A stretch of 64,000 nucleotides of DNA from Alloalcanivorax marinus (GCF_016785095.1 NZ_JAEKJB010000006.1:124001-188000); one strand, 5' to 3'. Positions 1-9,180 are shown, counted from the stretch's first letter. Notes: a model not told the origin generated them from the sequence alone. Translations and numbers: made by a program.

Positions 1-443
1 AGCAGGTTCTTGCTGGCCAGGTTGAGTGCTTCCAGGGGCAGGGTGGCCTGGCCGTGTTCGTCGATCTGGCCATCGCGCAGGGATTTGTCGTATTCCGCGC
101 GCAGCACCAGGATCAGCGCCACTTCCTGCTGGCTGAGCCGGTTGCGCAGGCCGCTGTTGAAGCCCTCGTCCTGGTCCGCCTCGCCGGGGATCTCGGCGCC
201 GGGCGGAAACAGCCGCAGGGAGGCGAAACGGCGCTCATGGTGCAGGCGCACCCGCAGCACGCTCAGGTAGTCCTCCACCAGTTCGGGGATGTGCAGGTAA
301 CGGTCGTACAGCTCCGCCTCCTTCTTGCTTTCGTCGCGGCACAGCACGCCGTGGTCGAGCAGGCGGATCATCAGTTCCGAGAACTGCGCCGGGGTGACGC
401 CACGGGCGTCCAGGGCGTCATTCAGGGCTTGCCTTGGAGTCAT
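1..443 (-). CDS. JetB/MksE-like condensin subunit (DUF4194), partial
   Basis: This gene runs off the left edge, so only about the first 147 residues are visible. The reverse strand opens with MTPRQALNDALDARGVTPAQ and continues without a stop to base 1. The segment ELYDRYLHIPELVEDYLSVL and the position directly after a JetA-like gene fit the kleisin-associated E subunit of Wadjet/Mks condensins, which partners the SMC-like JetC/MksB. The start overlaps the upstream gene by 26 bp, which indicates translational coupling. The family call rests on context and general resemblance. The JetC and JetD partners would lie outside the window. Confidence 0.7.
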   Translation of the reverse strand, partial: MTPRQALNDALDARGVTPAQFSELMIRLLDHGVLCRDESKKEAELYDRYLHIPELVEDYLSVLRVRLHHERRFASLRLFPPGAEIPGEADQDEGFNSGLRNRLSQQEVALILVLRAEYDKSLRDGQIDEHGQATLPLEALNLASKNL

Positions 444-1863
444 CCTGTTCCAGTTCCAGCAGGAAGCCGTCGCGACGCACGAAATAGTGCTCGTCGCGGA
501 CGACGTCGGTGGGTTCGATGCGCAGCCGGAAGCCGGCGGCGGCGTGGTCGGCGCTGCCCAGTTCGATAACGTGGCTCAGGGCCAGCAGGTCACGGGCGTT
601 GTTGACGGGCAGGTCGCGGTTGTCGATGCGGCGGCTGGCGCCCAGGGCCTCGCGCAGGTAGTCCCGCAGGGCGCCGCCGTTGATGTTGAAGGCTTTTTCC
701 AGCAGTTGTTCGGTGGCCAGATCGCGCAGGGTGTCGCGGTCCGGCTCGTCCAGTTCCACCATTTGATGATGCACGGTCCGTTGCGCGCGCTGTTCGCGCA
801 GGCGTATCTGGGCCGGGTCGATCAGCCCCAGGTGCAGGCTGGCCATGGCGTCGCCGGCCTGGCGCAACCGCTCCCCGTAGGTGGCGTCGTCCAGTTCCGA
901 CAGGCTTTGACACAGCCCGACGATGTCGTTGTGCTTCTGGGTGTGCAGATAGCTGAGCTGGCGGATGATGATGTCGGCGCGCCGGGTGAAGCTCTGCAGG
1001 GTGCGGCGCAGGGCCGGCAGCATGATCTCCGAGGCATTGCGCATGCGCATGTCGATGCTGTCCAGCAGTTGGAACAGCACCGAGGCATCCTGGCTGACGA
1101 TCAGGTCCGGGGCCCGGTGGCGCAGGTCCCGTTCCGCCTGGGCTTTCCAGCTCTTCGGCTTTCTCTTGATCCGTTCCACGGCGCTTTGGACGCGGTCGCG
1201 GTGTTTCTCGACGCTGTCGGCGGACATGCGGATCGCCACGTCCGGCTGGAAGCGCCGCTCCATGAATTCGAAGAACTGGTCACTGGCCTGCTGCACCAGT
1301 TGCCGGGCTTCCACCTCCTTCACCAGTTCCCGTTTGCGCTCCTCCAGCTCGGCGATGATGTCGGTGAAGTCGGCGATGATGCGCTCGGAATGCTCGTGGG
1401 CGTCGAGCAGGTCATACACCTCGCCCCGTTCCGCGAAGGCGTTCAGCGCGTTGAGGGTGTTGCGGGTATTGCGGTGTCGGGTGCGCACGCTGCGCCCGTC
1501 CACCTCCACCAGGGTCTGGGTGAACAGCCGCCCGCTGCGGCTGAACGGGTAGGTGGACTGGAACGAGGCTTCGTCCTTGTCGCGCTTGAGCCAGCCGTGC
1601 TCCACCAGCAGGTTGAGAATCCAGCCGGCCTGTTCCCGGTTGTTGCGAAAGCGCCCGGCTTCGTCGTCGCCTTCCAGCAGCGGCGCCCGTTCCAGAGCCT
1701 CGCCGAACACGTCCAGCACCTGGTCGCGCTTGAGCGATTCGCCGTAGTCCGCCTGGCTGCTGTATAGCCGCTCGTGGAGCAGGCGCACGCACTCCACCAC
1801 CTGCTCGCGGTACTTGCCGGTCAGCGGTTTGAAGAACTGCTCGCGTTCGTCCGTGAAGAACAT
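418..1863 (-). CDS. JetA/MksF-like condensin subunit (Wadjet/Mks family)
   Basis: The 481-residue protein opens with MFFTDEREQFFKPLTGKYRE, which I recognise as the start of JetA/MksF (DUF5716) proteins of pseudomonads. The N-terminal part looks like a winged-helix region (about residues 1-130). It is followed by long charged helices (about 150-260, with EELEERKRELVKEVEARQLV) that look like coiled coil, as expected for a kleisin-like subunit. In Wadjet, JetABCD restricts plasmids; in Pseudomonas, MksBEFG acts in chromosome organisation and plasmid defence. Which role applies here cannot be read from the visible half. No strong Shine-Dalgarno precedes the ATG. Confidence 0.78.
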   Translation of the reverse strand: MFFTDEREQFFKPLTGKYREQVVECVRLLHERLYSSQADYGESLKRDQVLDVFGEALERAPLLEGDDEAGRFRNNREQAGWILNLLVEHGWLKRDKDEASFQSTYPFSRSGRLFTQTLVEVDGRSVRTRHRNTRNTLNALNAFAERGEVYDLLDAHEHSERIIADFTDIIAELEERKRELVKEVEARQLVQQASDQFFEFMERRFQPDVAIRMSADSVEKHRDRVQSAVERIKRKPKSWKAQAERDLRHRAPDLIVSQDASVLFQLLDSIDMRMRNASEIMLPALRRTLQSFTRRADIIIRQLSYLHTQKHNDIVGLCQSLSELDDATYGERLRQAGDAMASLHLGLIDPAQIRLREQRAQRTVHHQMVELDEPDRDTLRDLATEQLLEKAFNINGGALRDYLREALGASRRIDNRDLPVNNARDLLALSHVIELGSADHAAAGFRLRIEPTDVVRDEHYFVRRDGFLLELEQDDSKASPE

Positions 1864-1983
1864 GGGGCTTGCCGTCGGCTCAAACCGCCTATTTTAGTCC
1901 GGTTGCCGGGGGGCTCCAAGTGCGGGGTGGGCGTCGCGGCGCTTGAATCGCCGATCAGGCCAGGTGTAAAAAAGCAGGCATCA

Positions 1984-1993
1984 ATAGGGACAG
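1984..1993. repeat. left copy of a 10-bp inverted repeat flanking the MocR gene
   Basis: ATAGGGACAG ends immediately before the MocR start codon. Its exact reverse complement, CTGTCCCTAT, lies at 3429-3438, 20 bp after the MocR stop. The left copy may also serve as the ribosome binding site (GGGACAG). The origin of the pair is unknown. Confidence 0.5.
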
Positions 1994-3409
1994 ATGGGGA
2001 CGGCGTTGACGGCGTATCGGTATCAGAGGTTGGAGGCCTGGCTTTCCCGGGGCATCGAGGAGGGCCGTTGGCGGCTGGGCGAGAAACTGCCTTCGATCCG
2101 GACCCTGTGCCGCGAGCACGGGCTGTCCAAGGCCACGGTGCAGCATGCCCTGCGCCGTTTGGAGGCGCGCGGTTTGCTGGAGGCGCGGCCCAAGGCTGGC
2201 TATTTCCTCAGCCTGCGTCCCGAGAGTCCGCGCGCGCCGCGCAGCCGGGCACGCATCGCCGCGCCCCGTCCCGCCAGCGTCAGCGATCTGCTGCTGGACA
2301 TCATGGCCCGTGGCGCCGCTTTCGACCTGGTGCCGGACCCGCTGGCGGGCAGCCTGCCGCCGGGGGTGCTGGGGCTGAATCGCGCCATCGGCCGTGCCCT
2401 GCGGCGCCAGCGCGGCGGCGCTTACCAGTACTATGACGCGCCGGCCGGTGAGCCGGAATTGCGCGAGCAACTGGCGTTGCACCACGCCCGGCGCGGCTGG
2501 CCGGTGGAGCCGGAGCGATTGTGCGTGACCTCCGGCTGCCAGCACGCGCTGTTTCTGGCGTTGATGGCCTGCTGCGAGCGCGGTGATGTGGTGGCGGTGG
2601 AATCGCCGGGTTTCTATGGCGTGTTGCAGTTGCTCGAACAGCTCCAGTTGCAGGTGGTGGAAATCCCGGCGTCGCCGGAAACCGGCATGGATATGGAGGC
2701 GCTGGAAGCGGTGCTGGGGCGTTGGAAGGTGAAGGCCTGCGTGGTGTCGCCGGCGTTCGCCACCCCGGGCGGCGCGCTGATGCCGGAGGCGGCGCGGCGC
2801 CGGCTGCTGGCGCTGGCGGAGCAGCACGATCTGGCGGTGATCGAGGACGACATCTACGCCGAGACCGCCCTGGGCCCGGTGCCGGACCCGCTCAAGGCCC
2901 TGGATAGCCACGACCGGGTGATCCTGTGCGGCTCCTTCTCGAAGTGCCTGGCCCGGGACCTGCGGCTGGGCTGGGTGTCCGGTGCCCGCTGGCACCAGCG
3001 GGTGGTGCGCCTCAAGCTGGTGACGCAACTGGCCGGCAGCCGCTTCCTGCAGCAAGGGGTGGCCGATTTCATGGCTGATGGCGGGTTCGCCGCCCATCTG
3101 CGTCGCCAGCGGCACGACCTGCGCGTCAACCGGGACCAGCTGATCGACCGGCTGCGGAGCTGGCCCGGCGAGGTGAGGGTAAGCCGGCCCCAGGGCGGCC
3201 TGGCGGTGTGGGTGGAGCTGGATGCCCGCATCGATACCCTGGCCGCCTATGGCCGCGCTCTGGAGCAGGGCGTGGTGATCACCCCGGGGCCGCTGTTCTC
3301 CGGTTCCGGCCAGTTCCGCCATTGCCTGCGGATCGGCTTCGCGCACCCCTGGCACCCGGATCGGCTCGCTGCTCTGGAGCGGCTGCCCGGGCTGCTGCGT
3401 GCTGCCTGA
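1994..3409 (+). CDS. MocR-type (GntR HTH plus aminotransferase class I) transcriptional regulator
   Basis: The 471-residue protein has an N-terminal GntR winged helix (about residues 8-70, with LPSIRTLCREHGLSKATVQ) joined to a fold-type I aminotransferase domain (about 95-465). The likely PLP lysine is in CGSFSKCLARDLRLGW. PLP also uses the IEDDIYAE aspartate region. MocR proteins sense PLP or an amino-acid adduct and control nearby genes; the target here is unknown. It is divergent from the JetA operon and lies upstream of cysI. The ATG abuts a GGGACAG sequence. Confidence 0.88.
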   Translation: MGTALTAYRYQRLEAWLSRGIEEGRWRLGEKLPSIRTLCREHGLSKATVQHALRRLEARGLLEARPKAGYFLSLRPESPRAPRSRARIAAPRPASVSDLLLDIMARGAAFDLVPDPLAGSLPPGVLGLNRAIGRALRRQRGGAYQYYDAPAGEPELREQLALHHARRGWPVEPERLCVTSGCQHALFLALMACCERGDVVAVESPGFYGVLQLLEQLQLQVVEIPASPETGMDMEALEAVLGRWKVKACVVSPAFATPGGALMPEAARRRLLALAEQHDLAVIEDDIYAETALGPVPDPLKALDSHDRVILCGSFSKCLARDLRLGWVSGARWHQRVVRLKLVTQLAGSRFLQQGVADFMADGGFAAHLRRQRHDLRVNRDQLIDRLRSWPGEVRVSRPQGGLAVWVELDARIDTLAAYGRALEQGVVITPGPLFSGSGQFRHCLRIGFAHPWHPDRLAALERLPGLLRAA

Positions 3410-3428
3410 GGAGGCCGGCATTTTATAA

Positions 3429-3438
3429 CTGTCCCTAT
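3429..3438. repeat. right copy of the inverted repeat flanking the MocR gene
   Basis: CTGTCCCTAT is the exact reverse complement of the sequence at 1984-1993. It lies just after the MocR stop, upstream of the cysI promoter region. Confidence 0.5.
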
Positions 3439-3523
3439 CCGATTTAAAAAAATTGCGCCTGAACCTATCGCCGGTCGGGCGCTACAGTGGCGCCCGGATT
3501 AACCGTCATCAGGGGCAGGCCGA

Positions 3524-5197
3524 GTGTACAACTACGACAGCTTCGACCGTGATCTGGTCCAGGCACGGGTGGCTCAGTTCAGGGATCAGGTCAATCGCCG
3601 GCTGGGCGGCGAACTCAGCGAGGAGGAGTTCCTGCCGCTGCGGCTGCAGAACGGTGTCTACCTTCAACGCCACGCCTACATGCTGCGCGTGGCGATTCCC
3701 TACGGCACCCTGTCGGCGGAGCAGATGCGGGTGCTGGCGCGGATCGCCGAGGAATACGACCGGGGCTACGGGCATTTCACCACCCGCCAGAATATCCAGT
3801 TCAACTGGGTGGCTCTGGAGCAGGTGCCGGACATTCTGCAGGTGCTGGCGGACCGCGACATGCACGCCATTCAGACCTCCGGCAACTGCGTGCGCAACAT
3901 CACCACCGAGGCCTTCGCCGGCGTCGCCGCGGATGAGATCATCGATCCTCGACCGCTGGCCGAGATCATGCGCCAGTGGTCCACCATCAACCCGGAATTC
4001 CTGTTCCTGCCGCGCAAGTTCAAGATCGCCATTTCCTCCTCGGCCCAGGACCGGGCCGCCGTGCGTGCCCATGATATCGGCCTGTACCTGTACCGCGATG
4101 ACGGCGGCGAAATGCGTCTGCGGGTGATGGTGGGCGGCGGCCTGGGCCGCACGCCGATTCTCAACCAGACCATTCGCGAGGGGCTGCCCTGGCGGCACCT
4201 GCTGACCTACGTGGAAGCGGTGCTGCGCGTCTACAACCGGTACGGGCGCCGCGACAACAAATACAAGGCGAGAATCAAGATTCTGGTCAAGGCGTTGGGC
4301 GTGGAGGCGTTCGCCGCCGAGGTGGAGCGGGAGTGGGAGCAAATCCGCGACGGCGCCGCCGAGCTGACCGAGGCGGAGTACCAGCGGGTGGCCGGCGATT
4401 TCAACCCGCCACGCTATGAGCCGGTGGCCGGCCAGGACCCGGGCCACCTGGACCGGCTTGCCGGGGAGCGGGCGTTCGCCACCTGGGTGCACAACAACAC
4501 CCGGGCGCACAAGGTGGCCGGCTACGCCTCGGTGGTGCTGTCCACCAAGCCCGGCGCGGCGGCGCCGCCCGGGGACGTGACCGCCGCGCAGATGCGCGCG
4601 GTGGCGGAGCTGGCCGAGTGCTACGGCTTCGCCGAGATCCGTGTCACCCACGAGCAGAATCTGGTGTTGCCGGACGTGCGTGAGCGGGATCTGTACGCGC
4701 TGTGGTCGGTACTTCGCGAGCACGGTCTGGCGACGCCGAACATCGGTCTGCTTACCGATGTGATCGCCTGCCCGGGCGGGGACTATTGCTCTCTGGCGAA
4801 CACCCGCTCGTTGCCCGTGGCGCGGGCCATCCAGGAACGTTTCGACGATCTGGATTTTCTCCACGACCTGGGCGAGCTGAGCCTGAATATTTCCGGCTGC
4901 GTCAACGCCTGCGGCCACCACCACATTGGCAACATCGGCATTCTCGGTGTGAACAAGAACGACGAGGAATTCTTCCAGATCACCATTGGCGGCGCGCAAG
5001 GGCGGGACAGCGCCCTGGGCAAGGTGATTGGCCGTGCCTTCCGGGTCGAGGAGGTGCCGGACGCCATCGGCCGGTTGCTGGATACCTATCTGGCCCGCCG
5101 CGAGGTGGACGAGCCGTTCGCCGAGACCGTGCGACGCCTGGGGCTGGAGCCGTTCAAGGAAAGTGTTTACGGCCCGGCCCGGGGAGCGGTGCAATGA
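3524..5197 (+). CDS. cysI: sulfite reductase hemoprotein (CysI-type)
   Basis: The 557-residue protein matches the Pseudomonas-type assimilatory sulfite reductase from MYNYDSFDRDLV onward. It has two ferredoxin-like/nitrite-sulfite reductase repeats and the siroheme/[4Fe-4S] cysteines in ACPGGDYCSLA and SGCVNACGHHH. It reduces sulfite to sulfide in cysteine synthesis. HAIQTSGNCVRN is typical siroheme-reductase sequence. The start is a GTG, after AGGGGCAGG, chosen because it gives the family's usual N-terminus. The stop overlaps the next ATG (ATGA), so the DUF934 gene is co-translated. Confidence 0.93.
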   Translation: MYNYDSFDRDLVQARVAQFRDQVNRRLGGELSEEEFLPLRLQNGVYLQRHAYMLRVAIPYGTLSAEQMRVLARIAEEYDRGYGHFTTRQNIQFNWVALEQVPDILQVLADRDMHAIQTSGNCVRNITTEAFAGVAADEIIDPRPLAEIMRQWSTINPEFLFLPRKFKIAISSSAQDRAAVRAHDIGLYLYRDDGGEMRLRVMVGGGLGRTPILNQTIREGLPWRHLLTYVEAVLRVYNRYGRRDNKYKARIKILVKALGVEAFAAEVEREWEQIRDGAAELTEAEYQRVAGDFNPPRYEPVAGQDPGHLDRLAGERAFATWVHNNTRAHKVAGYASVVLSTKPGAAAPPGDVTAAQMRAVAELAECYGFAEIRVTHEQNLVLPDVRERDLYALWSVLREHGLATPNIGLLTDVIACPGGDYCSLANTRSLPVARAIQERFDDLDFLHDLGELSLNISGCVNACGHHHIGNIGILGVNKNDEEFFQITIGGAQGRDSALGKVIGRAFRVEEVPDAIGRLLDTYLARREVDEPFAETVRRLGLEPFKESVYGPARGAVQ

Positions 5198-5709
5198 ACA
5201 ATACCATCGGTTATCTCGAGGGCGTGGCCACGCCGCTCCAGGATGATCCCTGGTACCTGGACGAGGCCGGGGCCGGCGCCCCCCACGCGGTGCTGGGCTG
5301 GCCCCGCTGGCAAACGCGGGTGGAGAGGGAAGGAGGCGATCCGTCCCGCCTTGGCGTGCTGCTGGACCCGGACCAGGACCCGGAAGTATTACGAGCGGAG
5401 ATCACCCGCCTTCCTCTGATCGCTCTGCGTTTTCCCAGCTTTCGCGATGGCCGCGCCTACAGCCAGGCGAGCCTGCTGCGAATCCGATATGGCTTCCTGG
5501 GCGATCTGCGCGCGGTGGGCGATGTGCTGCGGGACCAGTTGGCGCTGATGCGCCACTGTGGCTTCTCGTCGTTCGCCGTGCGCGAGGACAAGAGCGTGAC
5601 CGACGCCCTCAAGGGGCTGGCGGATTTCGAGCGCGTTTACGCGCGCTCGGTGGCGCAGCCCGAACCCCGCTTCCGCCGCCATTCTTCAGTCAGGAGCGAC
5701 CATGGGTAG
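5194..5709 (+). CDS. DUF934 protein, CysI-associated
   Basis: This 171-residue protein contains PDQDPEVLRAEITRLPLIAL and LIALRFPSFRDGRAYSQAS, typical of DUF934, a family nearly always encoded after cysI. It is assumed to assist sulfite reduction, possibly in electron delivery or siroheme reductase maturation; no activity is established. The start overlaps the cysI stop by 4 bp, and its end overlaps the next gene by 8 bp, making a tight three-gene operon. Confidence 0.88.
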   Translation: MNNTIGYLEGVATPLQDDPWYLDEAGAGAPHAVLGWPRWQTRVEREGGDPSRLGVLLDPDQDPEVLRAEITRLPLIALRFPSFRDGRAYSQASLLRIRYGFLGDLRAVGDVLRDQLALMRHCGFSSFAVREDKSVTDALKGLADFERVYARSVAQPEPRFRRHSSVRSDHG

Positions 5710-5938
5710 CAATTCCAGTAACGACGACCCCCGTTCTCCGTCGCCGGATCAGAAAAAAGCCAGCCTTCTGGATGTGTGCCAGGGCGTGCTGGCGGGACTG
5801 TTCGGCGTGCAGAGCCAGAAAAACCGTGAGCGGGATTTCAAGAGTGGCCGGGGCGGTGACTACCTGCTGATCTACGCGTTGATGGTGGTCGGCCTGGTGC
5901 TCGGCGTGATGGTGGTGGTCGCCATGGTGGTGCCCTGA
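5702..5938 (+). CDS. DUF2970 small membrane protein
   Basis: A 78-residue protein with a hydrophilic N-terminus (about residues 1-50), an amphipathic segment LLDVCQGVLAGLFGVQSQKNRE, and one C-terminal membrane span (about 54-77, YLLIYALMVVGLVLGVMVVV). This layout fits DUF2970, a proteobacterial family of unknown function. It overlaps the end of the DUF934 gene by 8 bp, so it is probably in the cysI transcript, although DUF2970 is not known to act in sulfur assimilation. Confidence 0.8.
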   Translation: MGSNSSNDDPRSPSPDQKKASLLDVCQGVLAGLFGVQSQKNRERDFKSGRGGDYLLIYALMVVGLVLGVMVVVAMVVP

Positions 5939-6050
5939 CGATCCCGTTACCTTTCTCCAACAAGAAAGGAACAGTGGCGTTTCACGCTTCAGCGTGGTGG
6001 TCATGTTTCCGGCCTAGCCTGGGTTCAATCTGGATCTGAAGGGTTGGACC

Positions 6051-7475
6051 ATGACGATTTCCCGACGCGATATTCTGCAACTGATGTTCCTGGGTGGCGG
6101 TGGCGCCGCTCTGGCCGCCTGTGGTGGCGGTTCTTCCTCCGGCTCGTCGTCCGACGGCGACAATGGAACACCCCGCGACCCGGACGATGGCGGCGGCACG
6201 TCGGAGCCGATCCCGGAGCCACAGCCTCCGGCCCGGGAGCTGCCCCTGCGGGCCGGGCCGTTGTCCGGCATTGGCCCGCTGGTGGATTCCGGCGTCGACG
6301 GTGTGTTGATCCCCGAGGGGTTCTCCCTGCGCTTGGTGGCCACCGCCGGCCGGCAGCCGGTGCCCGGGGTGCCGCTGTTCCTGTGGCACCCATTGCCGGA
6401 CGGCGGCGCCGTCTTTCCGATGGCCGATGGTGGCTGGGTGTACGTCTCCAACAGCGAATTCCTGCCTGGCGGGGTGGGGGCGCTGCGTTTCGGCGCCGAC
6501 GGTGAACTGCTGGACGCTTACCCGATTCTCAAGAACACCCGCATCAACTGCGCCGGTGGCGCCACGCCCTGGGGAACCTGGTTGTCCTGCGAGGAAGTGG
6601 AGGATGGTCTGGTCCATGAATGCGACCCCCGGGGCACGCCTCGCCAAGCCCGGTCCCACCCGGCCATGGGGCGCTTCAAGCACGAGGCCGCCGCCGTGGA
6701 CATGGCCACCGGCTCGGTGTTCATGACCGAGGACGAGGGCGATGGCCGTCTGTACCGCTTCCGCTCCGCCGGCCGGGTCAGCGCCATCAACGGTAACCAG
6801 GGCCTGGATCTGGACAATGGCGTGCTGCAGGTTCTGGAGGTGGAAGAATTCGAGAACGGCGCCTACATGGAAGAGTTGGAAAGCGCCCGCCAGATTCGTC
6901 GGGTCAAATGGGTGGACGTTCAGTCCCCGGACCAGCCGCAAAGCAGGGTGCGCTCCAGCATCGAGGATGGCACCGGCCAGGGCGCGCCGGGCACTCGCTT
7001 CAAAGGCGGTGAGGGCATCTGGATTCAGTACTGGCCGGAGGGTGAGCAGCCCCAAGTGTCCGGTTTCGAGCATCCGCTGCGGGCGGTGGTGTTCTTCGCC
7101 TGCAAGGGCGATAACCGGGTGCATGCCCTGGACGTGGACAACGATCTGATCGAGGTGGTGTTCGACAACGAGCAGTTGATCACCGCTGGTGAGGACAAGT
7201 TCGACGACGTGGACAACCTGGTGGTGAGTCCCATGGGGGACGTGGTAGTGGCCGAGGACGGCGACGCCATGCGTCTGATGGTAATGGTGCCCAACCAGCC
7301 GGCGAAAATTCTGCTGCAGGTGCCCGGCGGTGGCAGCGAACTGACCGGTCCGGCGTTCACGCCGGATGGCGGGCGGCTTTACTTCAGCTCCCAGCGGGCG
7401 CCGTCCGGGGTCACCGGCATTCTGCCCCTGGGGCGCACCTACGAGCTCACCGTGCCGGCCTCGTTCCGGCCCTGA
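6051..7475 (+). CDS. Tat-exported PhoX-like (DUF839) lipoprotein
   Basis: The 474-residue protein begins with a twin-arginine signal (ISRRDILQLMFLGGGGAALA) that ends in a lipobox Cys (LAACG). A Gly/Ser/Asp/Pro-rich linker follows (about residues 25-65), then a DUF839/PhoX-like beta-propeller. NCAGGATPWGTWLSCEE is the characteristic PhoX signature, and FKHEAAAVD and TEDEGDGRLYRF follow. PhoX enzymes are Ca/Fe-dependent alkaline phosphatases. Phosphatase activity here is plausible but untested, as many DUF839 lipoproteins are uncharacterised. It stands alone, 110 bp after DUF2970. Confidence 0.85.
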   Translation: MTISRRDILQLMFLGGGGAALAACGGGSSSGSSSDGDNGTPRDPDDGGGTSEPIPEPQPPARELPLRAGPLSGIGPLVDSGVDGVLIPEGFSLRLVATAGRQPVPGVPLFLWHPLPDGGAVFPMADGGWVYVSNSEFLPGGVGALRFGADGELLDAYPILKNTRINCAGGATPWGTWLSCEEVEDGLVHECDPRGTPRQARSHPAMGRFKHEAAAVDMATGSVFMTEDEGDGRLYRFRSAGRVSAINGNQGLDLDNGVLQVLEVEEFENGAYMEELESARQIRRVKWVDVQSPDQPQSRVRSSIEDGTGQGAPGTRFKGGEGIWIQYWPEGEQPQVSGFEHPLRAVVFFACKGDNRVHALDVDNDLIEVVFDNEQLITAGEDKFDDVDNLVVSPMGDVVVAEDGDAMRLMVMVPNQPAKILLQVPGGGSELTGPAFTPDGGRLYFSSQRAPSGVTGILPLGRTYELTVPASFRP

Positions 7476-7551
7476 AGCGGCTTTGATCGTTGCATCCAAC
7501 CGGCCTTGTGCCTAGGCTTTCCGGTCCGGCACACCGAGAGAGATGGCGACA

Positions 7552-8499
7552 ATGGCATTCAAGGTTTATGTAGACGGTCAGGAAGGCACCACCGGGCTGC
7601 GCCTGTTCGACTATCTGGAAACCCGCGACGACGTCGAGCTGCTGCGCATCGACAGCGCCCTGCGCAAGGACCCGGTCGAGCGCGCCCGTCTGCTGAACGC
7701 CGCCGACGTGGCCTTTCTGTGCCTGCCCGACGCCGCCTCCCGGGAGGCGGCCGCCATGGTCGATAACCCGGACACCTGCCTGATCGACGCCAGCACCGCC
7801 TTTCGGGTAGCGGACGATTGGGTGTACGGCCTGCCGGAGTTGGCCCCGGGCCAGCGTGAGGCGATCCGCGGCAGCAAGCGGATCGCCAATGTGGGCTGCC
7901 ACGCCAGCGCCTTCATCCTGGCGGTGCGGCCGCTGGTGGACGCCGGCCTGCTGCCGGCGGACTACCCGCTCACCGCCACCTCCATCACCGGCTACAGCGG
8001 CGGCGGCAAGAAGATGATCGCCGACTACGACGCCGACAGCGAAGGCCGCTTGAGCGCGCCCCGCTCCTACGCGCTGGGCCTGGAGCACAAGCACCTGCCG
8101 GAAATGCAGCGCTACGCCGGCCTGGGGTCGGCGCCGGTATTCGTGCCCACGGTGGGGCCCTTTCTGAAGGGCCTGGCGGTGACCGTGCCGCTGCACCTGT
8201 CGCACCTGAAGGCCGGCACCGACGCGGACGCGCTCTACCAGACCTTCAAGGAACGTTACGCCGGCGAGCCGTTCGTGCGCGTGCACGCCCCCGGTGACCC
8301 GGATGCGCTGGACGGTGGCTTCTTCGACGTGCAGGGCAGCAACGACACCAATCGGGTGGAGCTGTTCCTGTTCGGCAACGGCGAGCGCCAGTGCGTGGTC
8401 GCCCGGCTCGACAACCTGGGCAAGGGCGCCGCCGGCGCCGCCGTGCAGAACATGAATGTGCATCTGGGCCTGGACGAGACCACCGGCCTGACGGTCTGA
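7552..8499 (+). CDS. argC: N-acetyl-gamma-glutamyl-phosphate reductase, type 2
   Basis: This protein of about 315 residues starts [19 protein letters not shown], the N-terminus of the short (type 2) ArgC family. The catalytic cysteine lies in NVGCHASAF, and [10 protein letters not shown] and [10 protein letters not shown] are family motifs. ArgC reduces N-acetylglutamyl phosphate to the semialdehyde in arginine synthesis. An ATG three codons upstream (7543) is possible. I prefer 7552 because GAGAGAG sits about 10 bp before it but only 2-3 bp before 7543. Confidence 0.92.
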   Translation: MAFKVYVDGQEGTTGLRLFDYLETRDDVELLRIDSALRKDPVERARLLNAADVAFLCLPDAASREAAAMVDNPDTCLIDASTAFRVADDWVYGLPELAPGQREAIRGSKRIANVGCHASAFILAVRPLVDAGLLPADYPLTATSITGYSGGGKKMIADYDADSEGRLSAPRSYALGLEHKHLPEMQRYAGLGSAPVFVPTVGPFLKGLAVTVPLHLSHLKAGTDADALYQTFKERYAGEPFVRVHAPGDPDALDGGFFDVQGSNDTNRVELFLFGNGERQCVVARLDNLGKGAAGAAVQNMNVHLGLDETTGLTV

Positions 8500-8504
8500 C
8501 GTGT

Positions 8505-8548
8505 CCGCCCGTCGCGGCTGGGGCGGCGTTCCGCTTCAGCCGCGATAC
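8505..8548. repeat. degenerate REP-like palindrome
   Basis: TCGCGGCTGGGGCGGCG is followed a few bases later by CGCTTCAGCCGCGAT. This resembles, with losses, the GGAGCGGCTTTAGCCGCGAT elements found elsewhere in the window. It lies just after argC and could terminate transcription. Confidence 0.4.
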
Positions 8549-8612
8549 TCCTTTTTCCATACTTCCCTCTTTTCCCATACCTCCGAGGCTTGGATTCTGC
8601 CCAATCACGGTT

Positions 8613-8631
8613 GAGAATGGGTATCATTACA
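8613..8631. promoter_or_regulatory. putative Fur box upstream of fur
   Basis: GAGAATGGGTATCATTACA matches 13 of 19 positions of the Fur consensus GATAATGATAATCATTATC. It lies about 100 bp before the fur start, which suggests autoregulation. Confidence 0.55.
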
Positions 8632-8727
8632 ATAATGCATGGCGATGTGACGCCGTTCACGGTAGGAGATGTGAACCCGGGGCGTTTCATTCGTCTATAG
8701 GGAGAGAGAGACAAGGAGGTAGCGGTA

Positions 8728-9165
8728 ATGAGTCGAGAACGTCAGGTCCTGGCGCGGGCGGGGCTGAAGGCCACGGCGGCCCGGGAACGGATCTTTCAAT
8801 TGCTGGAGTCGGCCATGCCGGAGCGCCACCACCTGAGCGCCGACGATATCTACGCGCGGCTGCGTCAGGCCGGGGAGCGCATGGGCATATCCTCCATCTA
8901 CCGGGTGCTCACCGATCTCGAGGAAGCCGGCCTGGTGCATCGCCATCACTTCGACCGGCATGCCATGGGGCGCAGCCTGTTCGAGCTGGCCGATGGCGCC
9001 GAGCATGACCACATGGTGTGCGTGGAAACCGGCCGTATCCTGGAATTCCAGGACCCGCTGATCGAGGCCCGGCAACGGGCCATCGCCGAGCGCCACGGCT
9101 TCGAGATCGTGGGGCGCAAGCTGGTGATCCGGGTGCGTCGCTCCGGGGCGGATCGCGCTCCGTAG
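8728..9165 (+). CDS. fur: ferric uptake regulator Fur
   Basis: A 145-residue Fur protein with an N-terminal winged helix (about residues 1-85; GISSIYRVLTDLEEAGLVHRH) and a dimerisation/metal domain. HDHMVCVETGRILEF resembles the Pseudomonas aeruginosa form, in which the second cysteine of the zinc motif found in E. coli Fur is absent. It represses iron-uptake genes when loaded with Fe(II). AGGAGG lies 8 bp before the ATG, and a Fur box lies upstream. Whether this is the main Fur or a paralogue cannot be told from the window. Confidence 0.9.
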   Translation: MSRERQVLARAGLKATAARERIFQLLESAMPERHHLSADDIYARLRQAGERMGISSIYRVLTDLEEAGLVHRHHFDRHAMGRSLFELADGAEHDHMVCVETGRILEFQDPLIEARQRAIAERHGFEIVGRKLVIRVRRSGADRAP

Positions 9166-9180
9166 CGCCCCGTAGAGCCT

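Noticed and set aside
1955..3421. 488-codon minus-strand frame opposite the MocR gene
   Set aside because: It is a shadow frame rich in Gln, His and Arg, without a recognisable domain or ribosome binding site.
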